NCBI GenBank assembly: GCA_032622095.1
Contig: CP136069.1
Location: 32,526,194 to 32,590,193, forward strand
DNA length: 64,000 nucleotides
Direction: 5' to 3'
DNA from: Siphonodentalium dalli
Taxonomy: Eukaryota; Mollusca; Scaphopoda; Gadilida; Siphonodentaliidae
Of this stretch, positions 47,292 to 58,089 are shown piece by piece (the stretch's first letter is position 1; each line of letters starts with the position of its first letter). The notes under the pieces were generated by a model. The model did no database searches and was not told the DNA's origin. It saw only the letters and a program-made list of their open reading frames with translations. Both the position numbers and the translations under genes were made by a program.

Positions 47292-47538
47292 ATGGCTGCC
47301 CGGTTAGGACTCATCTTTTTATTCGCCATAGCGACAAAAATTTATGGCGATATTTTAGAACGTCACTACTATCGTGACCCCAACATAATTCAAGCAAGTG
47401 GATCATCCGTGCCGAAGAGATCGAAGATCGAATGTGCCATGGCATGCTCTCGGGATAGTATCTGTAAATCTCATTCCTTCAAAAACGGATCATGTTGGTT
47501 GTCAGACAGTGAACAGAACGAGTATTCAGAAAGTAAAG
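47292..47538 (+). CDS. First exon: signal peptide and PAN/apple-like segment
   Basis: This exon encodes the start of a secreted protein. MAARLGLIFLFAIATKIYG is a good signal peptide (short basic n-region, hydrophobic core, cleavage probably after IYG). Then comes a segment of about 60 residues with KIECAMACSRD, SICKSHSF and GSCWLSD, the cysteine spacing of PAN/apple domains. The exon ends AAAG before GTGAGC (47539), a strong donor, in phase 1, like the lectin exon borders, as is usual for shuffled extracellular domains. Reading through the donor hits a stop at 47554. No following exon was recognised; the next 7 kb is transposon-rich. It may start a second lectin-family gene, but that is a guess. 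Confidence 0.65.
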
Positions 47539-47861
47539 GTGAGCTTGATGTTTAGTTTTAGTGGAGAAGTAGCCCTATTTATTGATGGAAATGTGTAAAT
47601 AATAACGTTTTTGGTTGAACTTATATTAACTGAACATTTCCTATGCAATAAATACTCACCAATGGTGCATTGGCATAGTAGTGGTTAAACATATTATCTG
47701 AAACTTTAGCATAGAAAGGGTTAAACTTATTATCAGAAACTCATGGACGCATACATAACCGAATAGTATTCGTCTTTGGATACATCAAACAAATTTGCGT
47801 TTTATAGATGTATAAAACCGAACTTCGGTAGACCGAAGTATATATCCTTAGCGCCTTATTG

Positions 47862-48390
47862 ACCCTCCTAAAATTCAGAACTAGAAACAAAATTGCCAGT
47901 GGAAACTGGTTCATGAATAAATACCCCGTATTCCGATAGGAAATGCACCTTATGTATGGAAGCGCTAGGAGATGAATACCACACCATTCTTATATGCCCA
48001 GGGTTAAGAGATCTGAGGTTTAATTATATTAAACCTTACTACAACAGTCGACCTAACGTAATAAAACTTCATGAACTATTCAACTCTAGCGGTACGAAAG
48101 CTATGAAAAAACTATCAATATTTATCAAAAAGGCCCAGCGTGAGATAAACCACTCCTGAGGCTTAACAAGTGTTACCCCCCCCCCCCTCATCCACCCCAT
48201 CCCCCGGACGAAATCTGTACACATGGCTGCCAAATTACGCCAACATTTCTTATGAATACACAGATATCCCGTTTAATCCCCAATATATTCATATATTCAT
48301 ACATATCATTGTGAATTGCATGCACTATAACACATTTTTTCTCAATATGTATTGTTATACGATGAGAGTACCTAATAAATTGAATTGAAC
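47862..48390 (+). pseudogene. 5'-truncated LINE C-terminal fragment and 3' end
   Basis: KFRTRN, then after a one-base shift KLPVETG, a stop, and SDRKCTLCMEALGDEYHTIL.CPG followed by FIKKAQREINHS and stop at 48157-48159. This is the zinc-motif C-terminus of a LINE ORF2 and lines up with the end of the LINE at 27.2 kb (RTANHNLPIETG, then C.LC...DEFH). The 3' untranslated part has a C12 run (48177-48188) and ends near ATAAATTGAATTGAAC. It is non-functional. Confidence 0.75.
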
Positions 48391-48459
48391 ATTTCCTGTG
48401 GGATAACTAGTAATCAATGACTTTTATGGCATGGAGACTTTTTTTTAATTTCACTGTTT

Positions 48460-49217
48460 AGGTACCAAGAACTTCTGTAAAATAGATTGTTTTCAAAAGT
48501 GCAGTTCATATATCCATGATATAAAATCTGCAGCTCACGAGAGGAGACTTAATTATTCTTGATTTGGGAAATTTAATTATTATTTTCATTAAAAAAGGTA
48601 ACTATCTACAAATCATTTTCTGTATTTGAGAACTGTCATGTTATGCCTGTTGATCAATGAAAAATTGGGCTGAGATGAGTTGTGAGTCATGGGTTCATAA
48701 ACAAGTCAAGCTGACCACCATACCTCTCTCTTAAAACTGTGGTCTAAATCCAATTGATTGCTCCCTGCCAGGGTGGACCACACTGCATATCAACATCTGT
48801 TGTCAATGGCTGGACTATTTGTGACTGCTTTATTCTTCATTATAATATATGGGGTATGATGCTGTATTATGCAATTAAAATTATAACCCAACATTATGAT
48901 ACAAATGAATCCCCCGCTCACGGAGCCAAGACAATAAGCTATTTGGTGATTGGAGTGTTGTGAGACATTATTAATTATACTTGCAGTTCTTAGTACCGAA
49001 AGGGACAACAAAGAAAATAATTATTTAAACCTCTCAAATGTACAAACACCCATTGTATTTTTCGTCTCTTAATAATTGCCCAGATTCTATATACAGTGAA
49101 GATGATTATTTGTGAAATTCCAGATGTTTCGCCAGATAGACCCAGAGCAATTCTTTGTTGAGTGTCTCTTGCCATTGTTGGCTAGATTTATGCAAAAGGT
49201 GCGAATTCCCCCTTAAC
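48460..49217. repeat. Dispersed repeat of about 750 bp, copy 2
   Basis: Direct-orientation partner of 41118-41860, described there. It lies just after the LINE tail and about 7 kb from copy 1. Confidence 0.75.
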
Positions 49218-49650
49218 TGGAAAACTATTGTGACTTTACACACTGAATGCCGTTCTCTTCATTTGAATCATCAAAGTAAAACATTTTAACCGGTACAAAC
49301 GAACACATCTCAAATTAGACACATAATTATTACGAATATGGTATTACTTAACTATAATTTGTGCTATTTATATTTGTTATTGTTTTTCCTTATCCGCTAT
49401 ACGATTACAGGTTCGGCTTTTAAACAAAACTCACAAATACATCATAGTGTAATAAGTTCCCGGTCGTTTCTCAGCTTCTCAATATGGGATATGACTCTGA
49501 GATTATGTCCTTTAAATTGTGATCGCCATGTGGCCTTACTTTTGATCTATTACTGGCCATCAAATACATTTTCGTCGTGATACATACACGAGACGCTTGA
49601 GAAACACAAAGCGGTTGAAAGCGCTAAGCTATGACCTGATAACAGCATAA
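49218..49650. other. Non-coding spacer, nothing recognised
   Basis: A frame at 49338-49580 is hydrophobic and Leu/Tyr-rich but has no domain or signal that supports a gene. Confidence 0.35.
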
Positions 49651-50074
49651 TTAAGGGGGACGTCAAGTGAACAATTTCGAATGGGGATTTCCATGCAAAT
49701 CTGCGGAGCAAAAGTTACAGAGTTGCACATACTTCTGAGTGTGACTTGATGTGGTATTGAAAACAACATGTATTTATCTGGCGGGTCCACTTGAAACTTG
49801 TTCCATTATAATGTTGGTGTATTTATTTTTGAATTTAATATTAATTTTTCAAATGTAGGTCAAATGATGTAATTCCAGAAAAGAAATTCTCAAAAATATA
49901 TTTATTGCAAAATTTTATAATTTACCAAGTGGACCCGCCAGATAAATACCTGTTGTTTCCATTACCACATCAAGTCACACTCAGAAGTATGTGCAACTCT
50001 GTAACTTTTGCTCCGCAGATATGCATGGACATTCACCATTCAAAATTGTTCACTTGACCCCCCCCCCCCCTTAA
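49651..50074. mobile_element. MITE with TTAA flanks and long inverted ends
   Basis: TTAA (49651) then GGGGGACGTCAAGTGAACAA; the far end reads TTGTTCACTTGACCCCC, with the C run grown to about 14, then TTAA (50071). The inverted arms run about 145 bp, inward to TCTGGCGGGTCCACTTG (about 49797). TTAA on both sides fits a piggyBac-type target site. The centre of about 125 bp is AT-rich with no ORF. Confidence 0.75.
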
Positions 50075-50769
50075 GTACCAAATAATCACACAGGCTGTCC
50101 CGTAATCCTCTTGCTCACAAATAATTATTCGTCATAATTATCTGTCGTCGTTCAAAATAGGAAATGTGTCCATTTTCCGAAAAATATGAGAAACAAAACA
50201 CATTTTATATGCGATATATCGACGAGCATCTGCTCGGAAATCATCAGCGTATATATATGTATGTTTTGAAATACTTCTTTCCATATTGTGTGTGCATCCA
50301 TTTGGGACCGGAACGAGCCATGTCCGCTAAAATAACGAAAACATTTCTTTACGGAAATTTGCTTCTTTCTTCATGTGGATTAGAACAGTTCTGGCAAGCT
50401 GACAAATAGAGATTTGTAGTTCAAAGTGGCCGCCATCAAAGTAATTGGTCCCGGTAAAGCCCAGACGCATATTTGCCCAACTTAGACAAGAACTGCAAGG
50501 ATGATTCACTAATGAATTTCTTTTGATCTATTCAAAGTAAATTATTTTTAATACATTGGAGACGTTAAAATATTATTTTCTTTATTTTTGACTCTTTATT
50601 TACTAAGAACTTCTAGAATAATTAATAATTTCCCAAAACAAGCGAACTACCAAACAGCTTTTTGTCTCGGATATATATGAGAGTTAGATTCCTTTGTGTC
50701 ATAATATGAGTTAATTTGTTAAATTTCATGATACCCCACCATTCCCCAATATTATGCAATGAAGAATAA
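50075..50769. other. Non-coding spacer, nothing recognised
   Basis: A frame at 50164-50409 has no domain. It is AT-rich throughout. Confidence 0.35.
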
Positions 50770-51883
50770 GGGTGCATTTACACTGATACATATCTGTATG
50801 AAGTCACGTGTCGCGCACCACAATATGATTACTAATAGTGAACGCGCGCTGATCAGTACTCTGGTAATTGACAATTCACTACGAGTCGTTTCAGTTTAGG
50901 CCAGACATAAAAATGGATCAACTATCGGCAGACAACAGCGATTTGGTATGTGCCGCATGTATTTAAAGTGTATCCTTATACCACTTGATAATGGTTCGAA
51001 GAAAGAATGCAAATCGCATAGGAATACACAATAAACAACCGTGTGCACAAATAGAGACGCTAGAGAGCACCCATATAGCTTTAGATGGCAATTCCACCAA
51101 TAGTTAGGATTTCAGGTGATCATCTATATATCTATAGGTCTCCTGTTTGACACCATCAGGGCGGTGGCCATTTTGGATCTGTATGGAATGGGTATCCACC
51201 CTACAACACCCTTTATTTGACCAAATGTAGTAACAATTCCAACTGATGACAATTCCAATGACAATGTTGGCCAAATGTAGGACAATATTGTTTTCTTAAA
51301 TTAACTAGCAGTTTTTGACTGGCCACGAGGAGGGACCAGGGCGCAATCTTTCCAAGTGTTGGAAATTTCCAACCTGACACCCGCCCCCATGATAAGGTTG
51401 GAAAACTTCCAGCTGATGGCCATTCCAGCCCAAAATTTTGATAAAAAGTAGGAAATTATGCAAATATTGGTCCGAAATCAATACCCCCCCCCCCCCAATA
51501 AAATGTTTGAAAATCAAACTACAAGATCATTTTCAACCTATTGTTGGTTTGGAAATTACAACTAATGTTGTGTCAGGTATGAAATTTCCAACTGTTGAAA
51601 ACTTTGACCAAAGTTTCCACATCCCTGTCCGTGTTCAATATTCGAAATACACGGGTTGAAATGACAACGAACACTAAAACACATTCGCCAAGCCCGAGTA
51701 ACAATTAATCAAAACAGATTTGCCTGTCGCAATGATTCGGCGATGACCGTAACGTATAGCGGGCACGATTTTCGCTCACATGAACTAATACCGTTTTCTT
51801 TCTGTGTGCATTTCTATATCAACCCGTTTACACTAGTCTGCGTGTAGATCTGTGTACAGTTCTATAGCAATGTAAATGCACCC
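50770..51883. mobile_element. MITE-like element with TAA target duplication
   Basis: The ends GGGTGCATTTACA (50770) and TGTAAATGCACCC (51871-51883) are perfect 13-bp inverted repeats, bordered by TAA on both sides (50767-50769 and 51884-51886). A 3-bp TAA duplication with G-rich ends fits the PIF/Harbinger group. The interior carries a segment of about 420 bp also found at 52.96-53.35 kb and no transposase frame. Confidence 0.65.
51225..51640. repeat. Segment repeated at 52.96-53.35 kb, copy 1
   Basis: Shared with copy 2 in direct orientation: CCAACTGATGACAATTCC, TTAACTAGCAGTTTTTGACT, GTTGGAAATTTCCAACCTG, AATTATGCAAATATTGGTCC, a C-rich run, then ATGAAATTTCCAACTGTTGA. It is rich in the palindrome TTGGAAATTTCCAA. 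Confidence 0.8.
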
Positions 51884-52580
51884 TAATTAGGGCGGCCGCA
51901 AATAGTTCAGCCCAAATGAACAGATGTTTGTATGGAGTTTGTTCCACTTAAAGGCACGGATGTCATTGGCTGTATGTTATAATCTAGAATATGAATGAGA
52001 TATGATCCACACAATGCAACTTGTGTGAGTTTGCGATAAGTAAAACACATAACACCGTCGGGTGGGGGTCTTTCTGAGCGCCGATTGCAGATTTTTCCAT
52101 TGCCATGCAAAGTGTTTTCCAAATCCATGTTTAAAGATAAATTATGACTACTACAATTATTTTTTAAATGTTCAGGCTTATCAACTGGACAAAATAGAGC
52201 ATTGATCAAGAGAAGGACTCCTAGTTTCAATATTATTTCTTTAATAACACGATATCATGGTGTGGGTTCCGCTTTTTATGATGAAAAAAACCCAGCAATT
52301 TCATCAGTTCACACAGGTTTTCAGTGTTGTTTTTACCTTCAATTATCCCTGCGATGCCAATATCACCCCATTTAATTCTTTTGGTGCGTTAAATGGTATG
52401 GATATTGAAATATATATACAGCTCCTGTATCATTGTAACACTAGGTAGATGGGACCATGGATTTCTGCGACCTACCGTTATGATGAAAAACTTATCTATT
52501 AAACATAACATTCTAATTATTACAAAATAAGTATTCATATTTTATTTCTGGATTACCGTTTTGGGGGCTTGTAATGCACT
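51884..52580. other. Non-coding spacer, nothing recognised
   Basis: A minus-strand frame at 51907-52230 has no recognisable domain. The last eight bases are the left target duplication of the hAT relic. Confidence 0.35.
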
Positions 52581-52964
52581 CAGGGTTCCCGTGCCGATCG
52601 CCAATTTAGCAAATTGCTATACAAAAATGAAATGGGTCCAAAAAAATCCCGATTTGCCACAAAATTTGGCACCTAGCTTTTTGGCTTTTGGTAATTGATA
52701 CCCATCAGGCATATAAAACACACATTGATATCCGGTCGCGACACAGCTAATTGTGTCCTAATTCAAAGCGTACAATATATTCGCGGCTTATGTCAGATCG
52801 ACTTATTATATTGCTGGGGTGAATGGGTTTCAATTTCTACTCGATTTTAACACTGAGTACGGCTATTGACTAAAATTTGACAAACATGGGCCAAACAAAG
52901 GACTTTCCGAAGACTACTCAAGCCTTCCTAGAGTTGGAAATTTCAAACCTGACAAACCCACTTA

Positions 52965-53355
52965 GGTTGGAAAATTTCCAACTGATGACAATTCCAATGA
53001 CAATGTTAACCAAATGTATATATGACAATATTGTTTTCTTAAATTAACTAGCAGTTTTTGACTGGCCACGGGGGAGGAACCAGGACACAAGCTTTCCAAG
53101 TGTTGGAAATTTCCAACCTGTCGCCCCCATAAGATTGGAAAAGTTCCAACTGATGACAATTGCAATCCAAAATTTTGAACAAAAATAGGAAAATATGCAA
53201 ATATTGGTCCAAAAACAATTAATTCCCCCAATAAATTGTTTGAAAATCAAACTAAAAGAACATTTGCAACCTATTGTTGGTGTGAAATTTTTAACTAATG
53301 TTTTAGCAGGTATGAAATTTCCAACTGTTGAAAATTTTGACCAAAGTTGGGGGGG
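52965..53355. repeat. Segment repeated from 51.2 kb, copy 2, inside the hAT relic
   Basis: Direct-orientation partner of 51225-51640. Part of its left half (GTTGGAAATTTC.AACCTG..GGTTGGAAAA.TTCCAACTGATGA) is itself doubled just upstream (52932-53010). It ends at a G12 run where copy 1 has ordinary sequence. Confidence 0.8.
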
Positions 53356-53680
53356 GGGGGGTGAGACACCCCAACCCCCCTGTCGCCACGTCTCTGGATG
53401 TTAGATACATTATCATAAATACATGTATGTCCTTCGTAACTCATCTTTCACAAACTGTGATACACAGCAAATATGATTCGTAAGCACAAGTTAGATTTCG
53501 GCAACAATGCATCAGCACACAACGTTCTTCTAAAATTGAGAAAGTTACTGATTTCCTCGGACATTCAGACGTTACTGATAGTCCAAATACAGTGGTTGAT
53601 TTAATATCGACGTGTTCTACACCACCTAAACCGAGCAACATACTAGTGTTCAAAGCCACGAGAACGCCACAAAAAGCTGC

Positions 53681-53821
53681 ATGTTCGACAAAACCAAAAT
53701 TCGAAATGAGTGGAAAATATCTCGTGAATGGCTATCATTCGATGGTGACAAAATGTTATGTTCTGTTCTACATGCCGTGCTGCGAATGTTACCAACAAGT
53801 TCGCATCTGGTTGTATTATGA
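53681..53821 (+). pseudogene. Zinc-finger-like remnant (hAT/ZMYM-type N-terminal motif)
   Basis: This 46-codon frame reads RNEWKISREWLSFDGDKMLC before an internal stop. The W...R.WL.fd...M.C pattern is that of the domain before the C..C zinc ligands in hAT-related and ZMYM-like proteins. The second cysteine is absent. The longer overlapping frame at 53592-53993 is a shadow. Position inside the hAT relic supports the call. Confidence 0.4.
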
Positions 53822-54238
53822 AGGAAGATTTTATTCAGAAAGACGAGCTAACAAAAGGTATATGTACTGTTTCAAATTAAATTTAAATATCACGGTATGT
53901 ACATGTACAACGGGGAGTAACCTTATCGTTAATTATCGTCATTTTTTACATTTACACACAATTGTATCTGCTACTTCACAAGTTCGGCATTGACGGAAAG
54001 TGCCGAGGATATCCGATTGTTTACACATCACTGATAAAATAAATATATACATACAATAGGCAATTTGCTTGTTTGTTTGTCTTTTTCTTTTTTTGGAAAA
54101 CCAAATTCAAAAGTGGCACCAAAAAATATTGGTCGGAAAAAAGTGGCAACAGAAAGTATAAAGTGGCTCTAAAAATAATGCAATTGGCAACAGTGTTAGC
54201 ACCTCAATTTTGGGGCCAGCGCGAACCCGGAATGCGCT

Positions 54239-55103
54239 CGACCGCCCCACCCACACCCCAAACATGCACCGCCCTTATGCTCCGTACTTAAGTACGCCAC
54301 TGTTTTACATCATGGTGGTATACCTGGGTTTCCTGTATATGCCAATGGTTGGTATGGCGCATAAGACAGTTCTGGTTGGTGTGTAGCGGAGCAGCGAGCG
54401 CGTTACAAGCCCCTGTGTTTCCGCCATTTGCAAAGAACACATGCATTTTGTCAGTGTGTTTTTCCATTACTTGTTATTGGTTAATGGAATAGACTGCCCG
54501 TGGACAATTGTATAATTAAAACCGAGACTGTGTGATTGTTTGGTCATCTAGCCGGGGCTAGTCACCAAGTGAGAAAATACGCTGCTCTCAACATTTATTA
54601 AATGCCATGAATATTTATACACATGTACAGGTACGGGTAACCTATAGGTATGGTCACATATAGGTATGGTATTGTTGACTCCGCAAAACAACCGAAAACT
54701 CGTCGCGGATCCTGCAGGCTTATTTCACTGAACTTATAATGCGTTCCCAAATAATGTCGTTGAAGACTCATCTCTTCAAATTATGTTTTGCGATATAGCT
54801 AGCTTTATGTGGTGTGGTGACAATCAAAGACTTTAATTGTTGTATTAAATATATTTTGTGTAGGATTTATCTATTGTGTACATACTACAATATCATTGCG
54901 TCTTAGTGCCCAGCAGGCTGCAAGGACAGGCTGAATGTTGGGACACCGGTTAATGGCGGCGGGTAGTTTGTTTATATTATGCGGAGATAATTTCGGTTCA
55001 AAATGTGAGTTAATTACTTGGATCGGACAAACTGTTATGTTGAAAAGTATGTGTCGATGTCCATTAACATATTGAACATAATCTGAGTCGTTCAAAACGG
55101 AGT
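54239..55103. other. Non-coding; right part probably LINE-A 5' leader
   Basis: No ORF with a domain. CACCGGTTAATGGCGG (54944) repeats a phrase from 26461. The start of the LINE-A transcript could not be placed. Confidence 0.35.
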
Positions 55104-56366
55104 ATGGCGTCAAAATTCGAGAAAGACTGCACGGTTAGTTTCACAAAGGCCGGTTATTTGGGTCACGAAGACATAATTCGAGCTGTCGGAAGAGTTGTTG
55201 ACGAGAAAGAGATACAAGCAGTACAGATAACGGAATCTGAGTGCCTGGTGACTATGTCTAAATTATCCCTGAAAAATGATCTAATAAACGCGGGATTTTA
55301 TGTTTTCCGTAGATTTGTGCGTCCAGTAGACGTGGGGAGCAAGGCAATTCACGTAACGGTAAAAGATGCACCTGTATATCTATGTGATTCCGACCTAACC
55401 TCTGAACTGTCGAAACATGGGGAAATAGTCGCTGGTACATTTAAAAGGGGTATGGTTAAAGGCTGGAACGTTGAAAATGGGACCAGGTATGTCCAAATGA
55501 CTTAATGTGAGGAAATTCCCAACAAGCTGACTATTTCGGGCATAACTGTGCGTGTTTACTCTAACGTAACTAAACAGGTCTGTCAGCAGTGCAATGACCT
55601 ACATTTACCTGAATATCGATGCGAGACAAATCGCAAGTGTTCACGTTGTCTGAGTGACACTCTCATCCGCCGCGAATCTGCTAAAACTGTGAAACAAGTA
55701 TTTCTCACGCGATTATACCAGTACATCGTTGGAAGTACATGTTCATCATCAAGTTACATGTCTGACATCATTAACACTCTTAAAAAATATGACATGACCG
55801 AAGCTCTTGAGAACTACATCGAAAATTCAATATTCCCTAAGAAATCCACATGGAAATGTGCCATAAACGAATCATGGTCAAAACTTAATAGAGAATATTG
55901 GGACATGAGCGTAAATGAGGATGCTCGACTTGCCAGGTTTTCTGCCGTCCACCCAACGTTATGCATGTCCCGGCTATGGGAAAATTGTCGCATATACCCA
56001 GCCCATAAAAAATCATATCTACTTATTGCACGCCTTATTTGTATCCTGGAAACAAATGAAGAAACATGCGCATTATGTAACAACAAGCACAAAGATCTTG
56101 TAAAACATGCCTTAATCGAATGTTCTTCCATTTGCGACGATCGAAATACCTTTGAATTCGAGCTACTAAACTTGTTTCATGTAGACATTTATATGCAGTA
56201 TGACAAACTGGATGCAGAATCCAAAACGCGCGTTCTGCTAACATGTCTACATGAAAACACATACTGTGCTCCCGAAGAAGAAAATGAACTAACAGACTTT
56301 TTTGTGAACAAAGCTGCATTCCTCTGGAGAGTATATGTTGATCAACTGACGCCAAGTCCTGACTAG
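55104..56366 (+). pseudogene. LINE-A left copy: ORF1 fused to the end of ORF2 by internal deletion
   Basis: The frame begins MASKFEKDCTVSF at 55104 as a gag-like ORF1: HVTVKDAPVYL, ELSKHGEIV, NGTRYVQM, a TAA at 55503, then in the same frame ISGITVRVYSN and the knuckle CQQCNDLH..EYRC plus CSRC. From about 55684 the sequence switches to KTVKQVFLTRLYQY, which in the right copy lies deep in ORF2 after the RT. It continues to TPSPD and stop at 56364-56366. So about all of the endonuclease and RT is missing and the two ORFs are joined in frame, apart from the one stop. It cannot move by itself; the ends of the parent element are kept, so it could be copied in trans. Confidence 0.85.
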
Positions 56367-57092
56367 ATCTCACAAACCTTCATGTAAACTCGATCATAAC
56401 ATGCAGTTATAAGCGTGTTCGTAATTGTTCATATCACATGTATATGTGTATTGTTTTACCAGTAAGTACATTTGTCTGTATGTATGTCTGCCGTTTGTTT
56501 GTTTGCCTCGTATATGCCTGCTTGTCTGACTGTAGTATGTAAGTCTGTAAGTACGATACGGCTGTATATATACATGTACATGAGTTATGCTTGGGAAATG
56601 GTCGGCTCCGAGTCGGCAAGACTGCACAAAGGCATTGGCGTTTGTGGGTCTTCCAGAGAGAGAGAGATCCCTGATTTGGGTCCAACTCCGGTTTGGTCGT
56701 CTCGGAGTATGCTATTTCTCTGTCTGTAAGTACGATATGGCTGTAGAGTGGAATGTCTACTTTATGTGATGCATGATTGTGTGTATATGTGCATGTGTAG
56801 ATGATTCATCATACATATTAAGACATGTATTGTAGATATGTTTGTAATCTGAAATTTCTGATACACTGTTATGTACCAAATTGTGTTTGTTCTCATAATA
56901 TAAAATTTATATATGAATCTCCATATATGGAGGATAATATACATAATATGACATGTATTGTAGATATGTTTGTAATCTTAAATTTCTGATACACTGTTAT
57001 GTACCAAATTGTGTTTGTTCTCATAATATAAAATTTATATATGAATCTCCATATATGGAGGATAATAAAGATATATATATATATATATATAT
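56367..57092 (+). other. LINE-A left copy: 3' untranslated region with doubled end and (AT)n tail
   Basis: It holds TCTGTATG/TTTG simple tracts, then a segment of about 128 bp starting GACATGTATTGTAGATATG present twice (56822 and 56950). It ends GGAGGATAATAAAG and (AT)n to about 57092. The right copy has this segment once. The region is the inverted partner of 62155-62746. Confidence 0.8.
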
Positions 57093-57209
57093 AGAGAACG
57101 GGACAATCAAACGGACGCCGGGCCGAGCGGAGAGTCACACGCTTCTCGCGCGAAATCGAACAATGAAGCTGTTCCGATTGTACCGATTGGCAAGGAACGT
57201 AAAGATAAA

Positions 57210-57948
57210 ATGGATCCGTCGTCCAAGGATAATATGAATGACTGGTATGACGTCTCAGATATTCAGTCTGAGGTAGTCGACGCTATTAACCCCACCGATG
57301 ATGCTGTGAACACGGTCATACTTGGGGCGAGCAATTGTGTAGGCCTAATAGTAGACAAAGCTAATATAAAAAACTTCTCGGTTAGCGGGGCAAATTTCGC
57401 AGACATATCAGAACTTTTGAATAATGCTGTGGGGGATGAAGATGTCGGGAACTCAATGGCTGACGTGAAGTCCGTCATAGTTCACCTCGGTACAAATGAT
57501 GTAACCAAAAGCAAATACTCTGCTAGTTCGGTAATTTTGAACATTTCTGAAGCGGTTCCAAAGATTAAATCGCAATTCCCCAACGCCACGGTCAGTCTGT
57601 GTAACATTCCACCTAGGAAGGGAAACAGTATGGTGGTGAAGGACCACAATTCTACAGCTATCATTGCTAATGAGTTCATGGCCCGATTCCGCGAGCGCAA
57701 TGCAGGTGTTGAATTTATTGACAATACTGACAAAATTCCAATCGTGCGATGGCGTACGAAAGGAACTATTTAGTGACAAGGACCGAAAGGGCATACACTT
57801 TAGTCCGGATGGCAGAGACAAACTGGCTGAGTCATTTGTTACGACGTCAAATGAAACGGTAAAGGCCAGCCGAAAACGAGATGCCTCGACCCCAAGAATG
57901 GAGCAAAATAAACTCGTGATATGTGTCCTGCGGTGCAAATCACTTTAG
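57210..57948 (+). pseudogene. LINE-B ORF1: SGNH-type esterase, one frameshift
   Basis: SGNH/GDSL hydrolase domains are known as ORF1 of some CR1-like retrotransposons, where they may act on lipids or bind membranes. The frame starts MDPSSKDNMNDWYD. Block I is VILGASNC with Ser41, block III is VHLGTNDV with Asn96. The frame shifts at about 57735 (after FIDNTDK), and the catalytic His block, GIHFSPDGRDKLAE (about 57790), is in the +1 register, which runs to TAG at 57946. The nucleophile and Asn are kept. The usual Asp-x-x-His spacing is not exact. The 5' leader of about 115 bp starts right after the (AT)n tail of LINE-A. ORF2 overlaps its end by 26 nt. Confidence 0.8.
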
Positions 57949-58058
57949 AACTGAACTTTGCCAAATTGATATTTTTTCATTTTCAGATAGAACTAAAATA
58001 TTGAATGCAGAATATGACGATGACGGCGACGATGCTGATGCTGATGCTGATGCTGACG

Positions 58059-58089
<31 letters not shown>

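Larger units (their letters stand above)
52581..54230 (+). mobile_element. hAT transposon relic with 8-bp target duplication
   Basis: The left end CAGGGTTCCCGTGCCGATC and the right end GGCCAGCGCGAACCCGG are imperfect inverted repeats of the hAT type (CAGGGTTC...). They are flanked by AATGCACT (52573-52580) and AATGCGCT (54231-54238), an 8-bp duplication with one difference, the size expected for hAT. The interior holds a remnant zinc-finger-like segment (53681-53821) and the inserted repeat at 52.96-53.35 kb. No full transposase remains. Confidence 0.7.

Noticed and set aside
53592-53993. 133-codon frame in the hAT relic
   Set aside because: The zinc-finger-like motif lies in a different frame; this one is cysteine-containing but shows no domain.
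57010-57092. Ongoing autonomous inverted-repeat transposon with LINE-B as cargo
   Set aside because: The arms are LINE-A 3' ends with coding sequence and AT tails, so two retrotransposon insertions explain them better than a DNA transposon.
57958-57986. Intron acceptor-like ATTTTTTCATTTTCAG inside LINE-B
   Set aside because: No matching donor with coding sense was seen, and ORF2 is open through it. Common by chance in AT-rich DNA.
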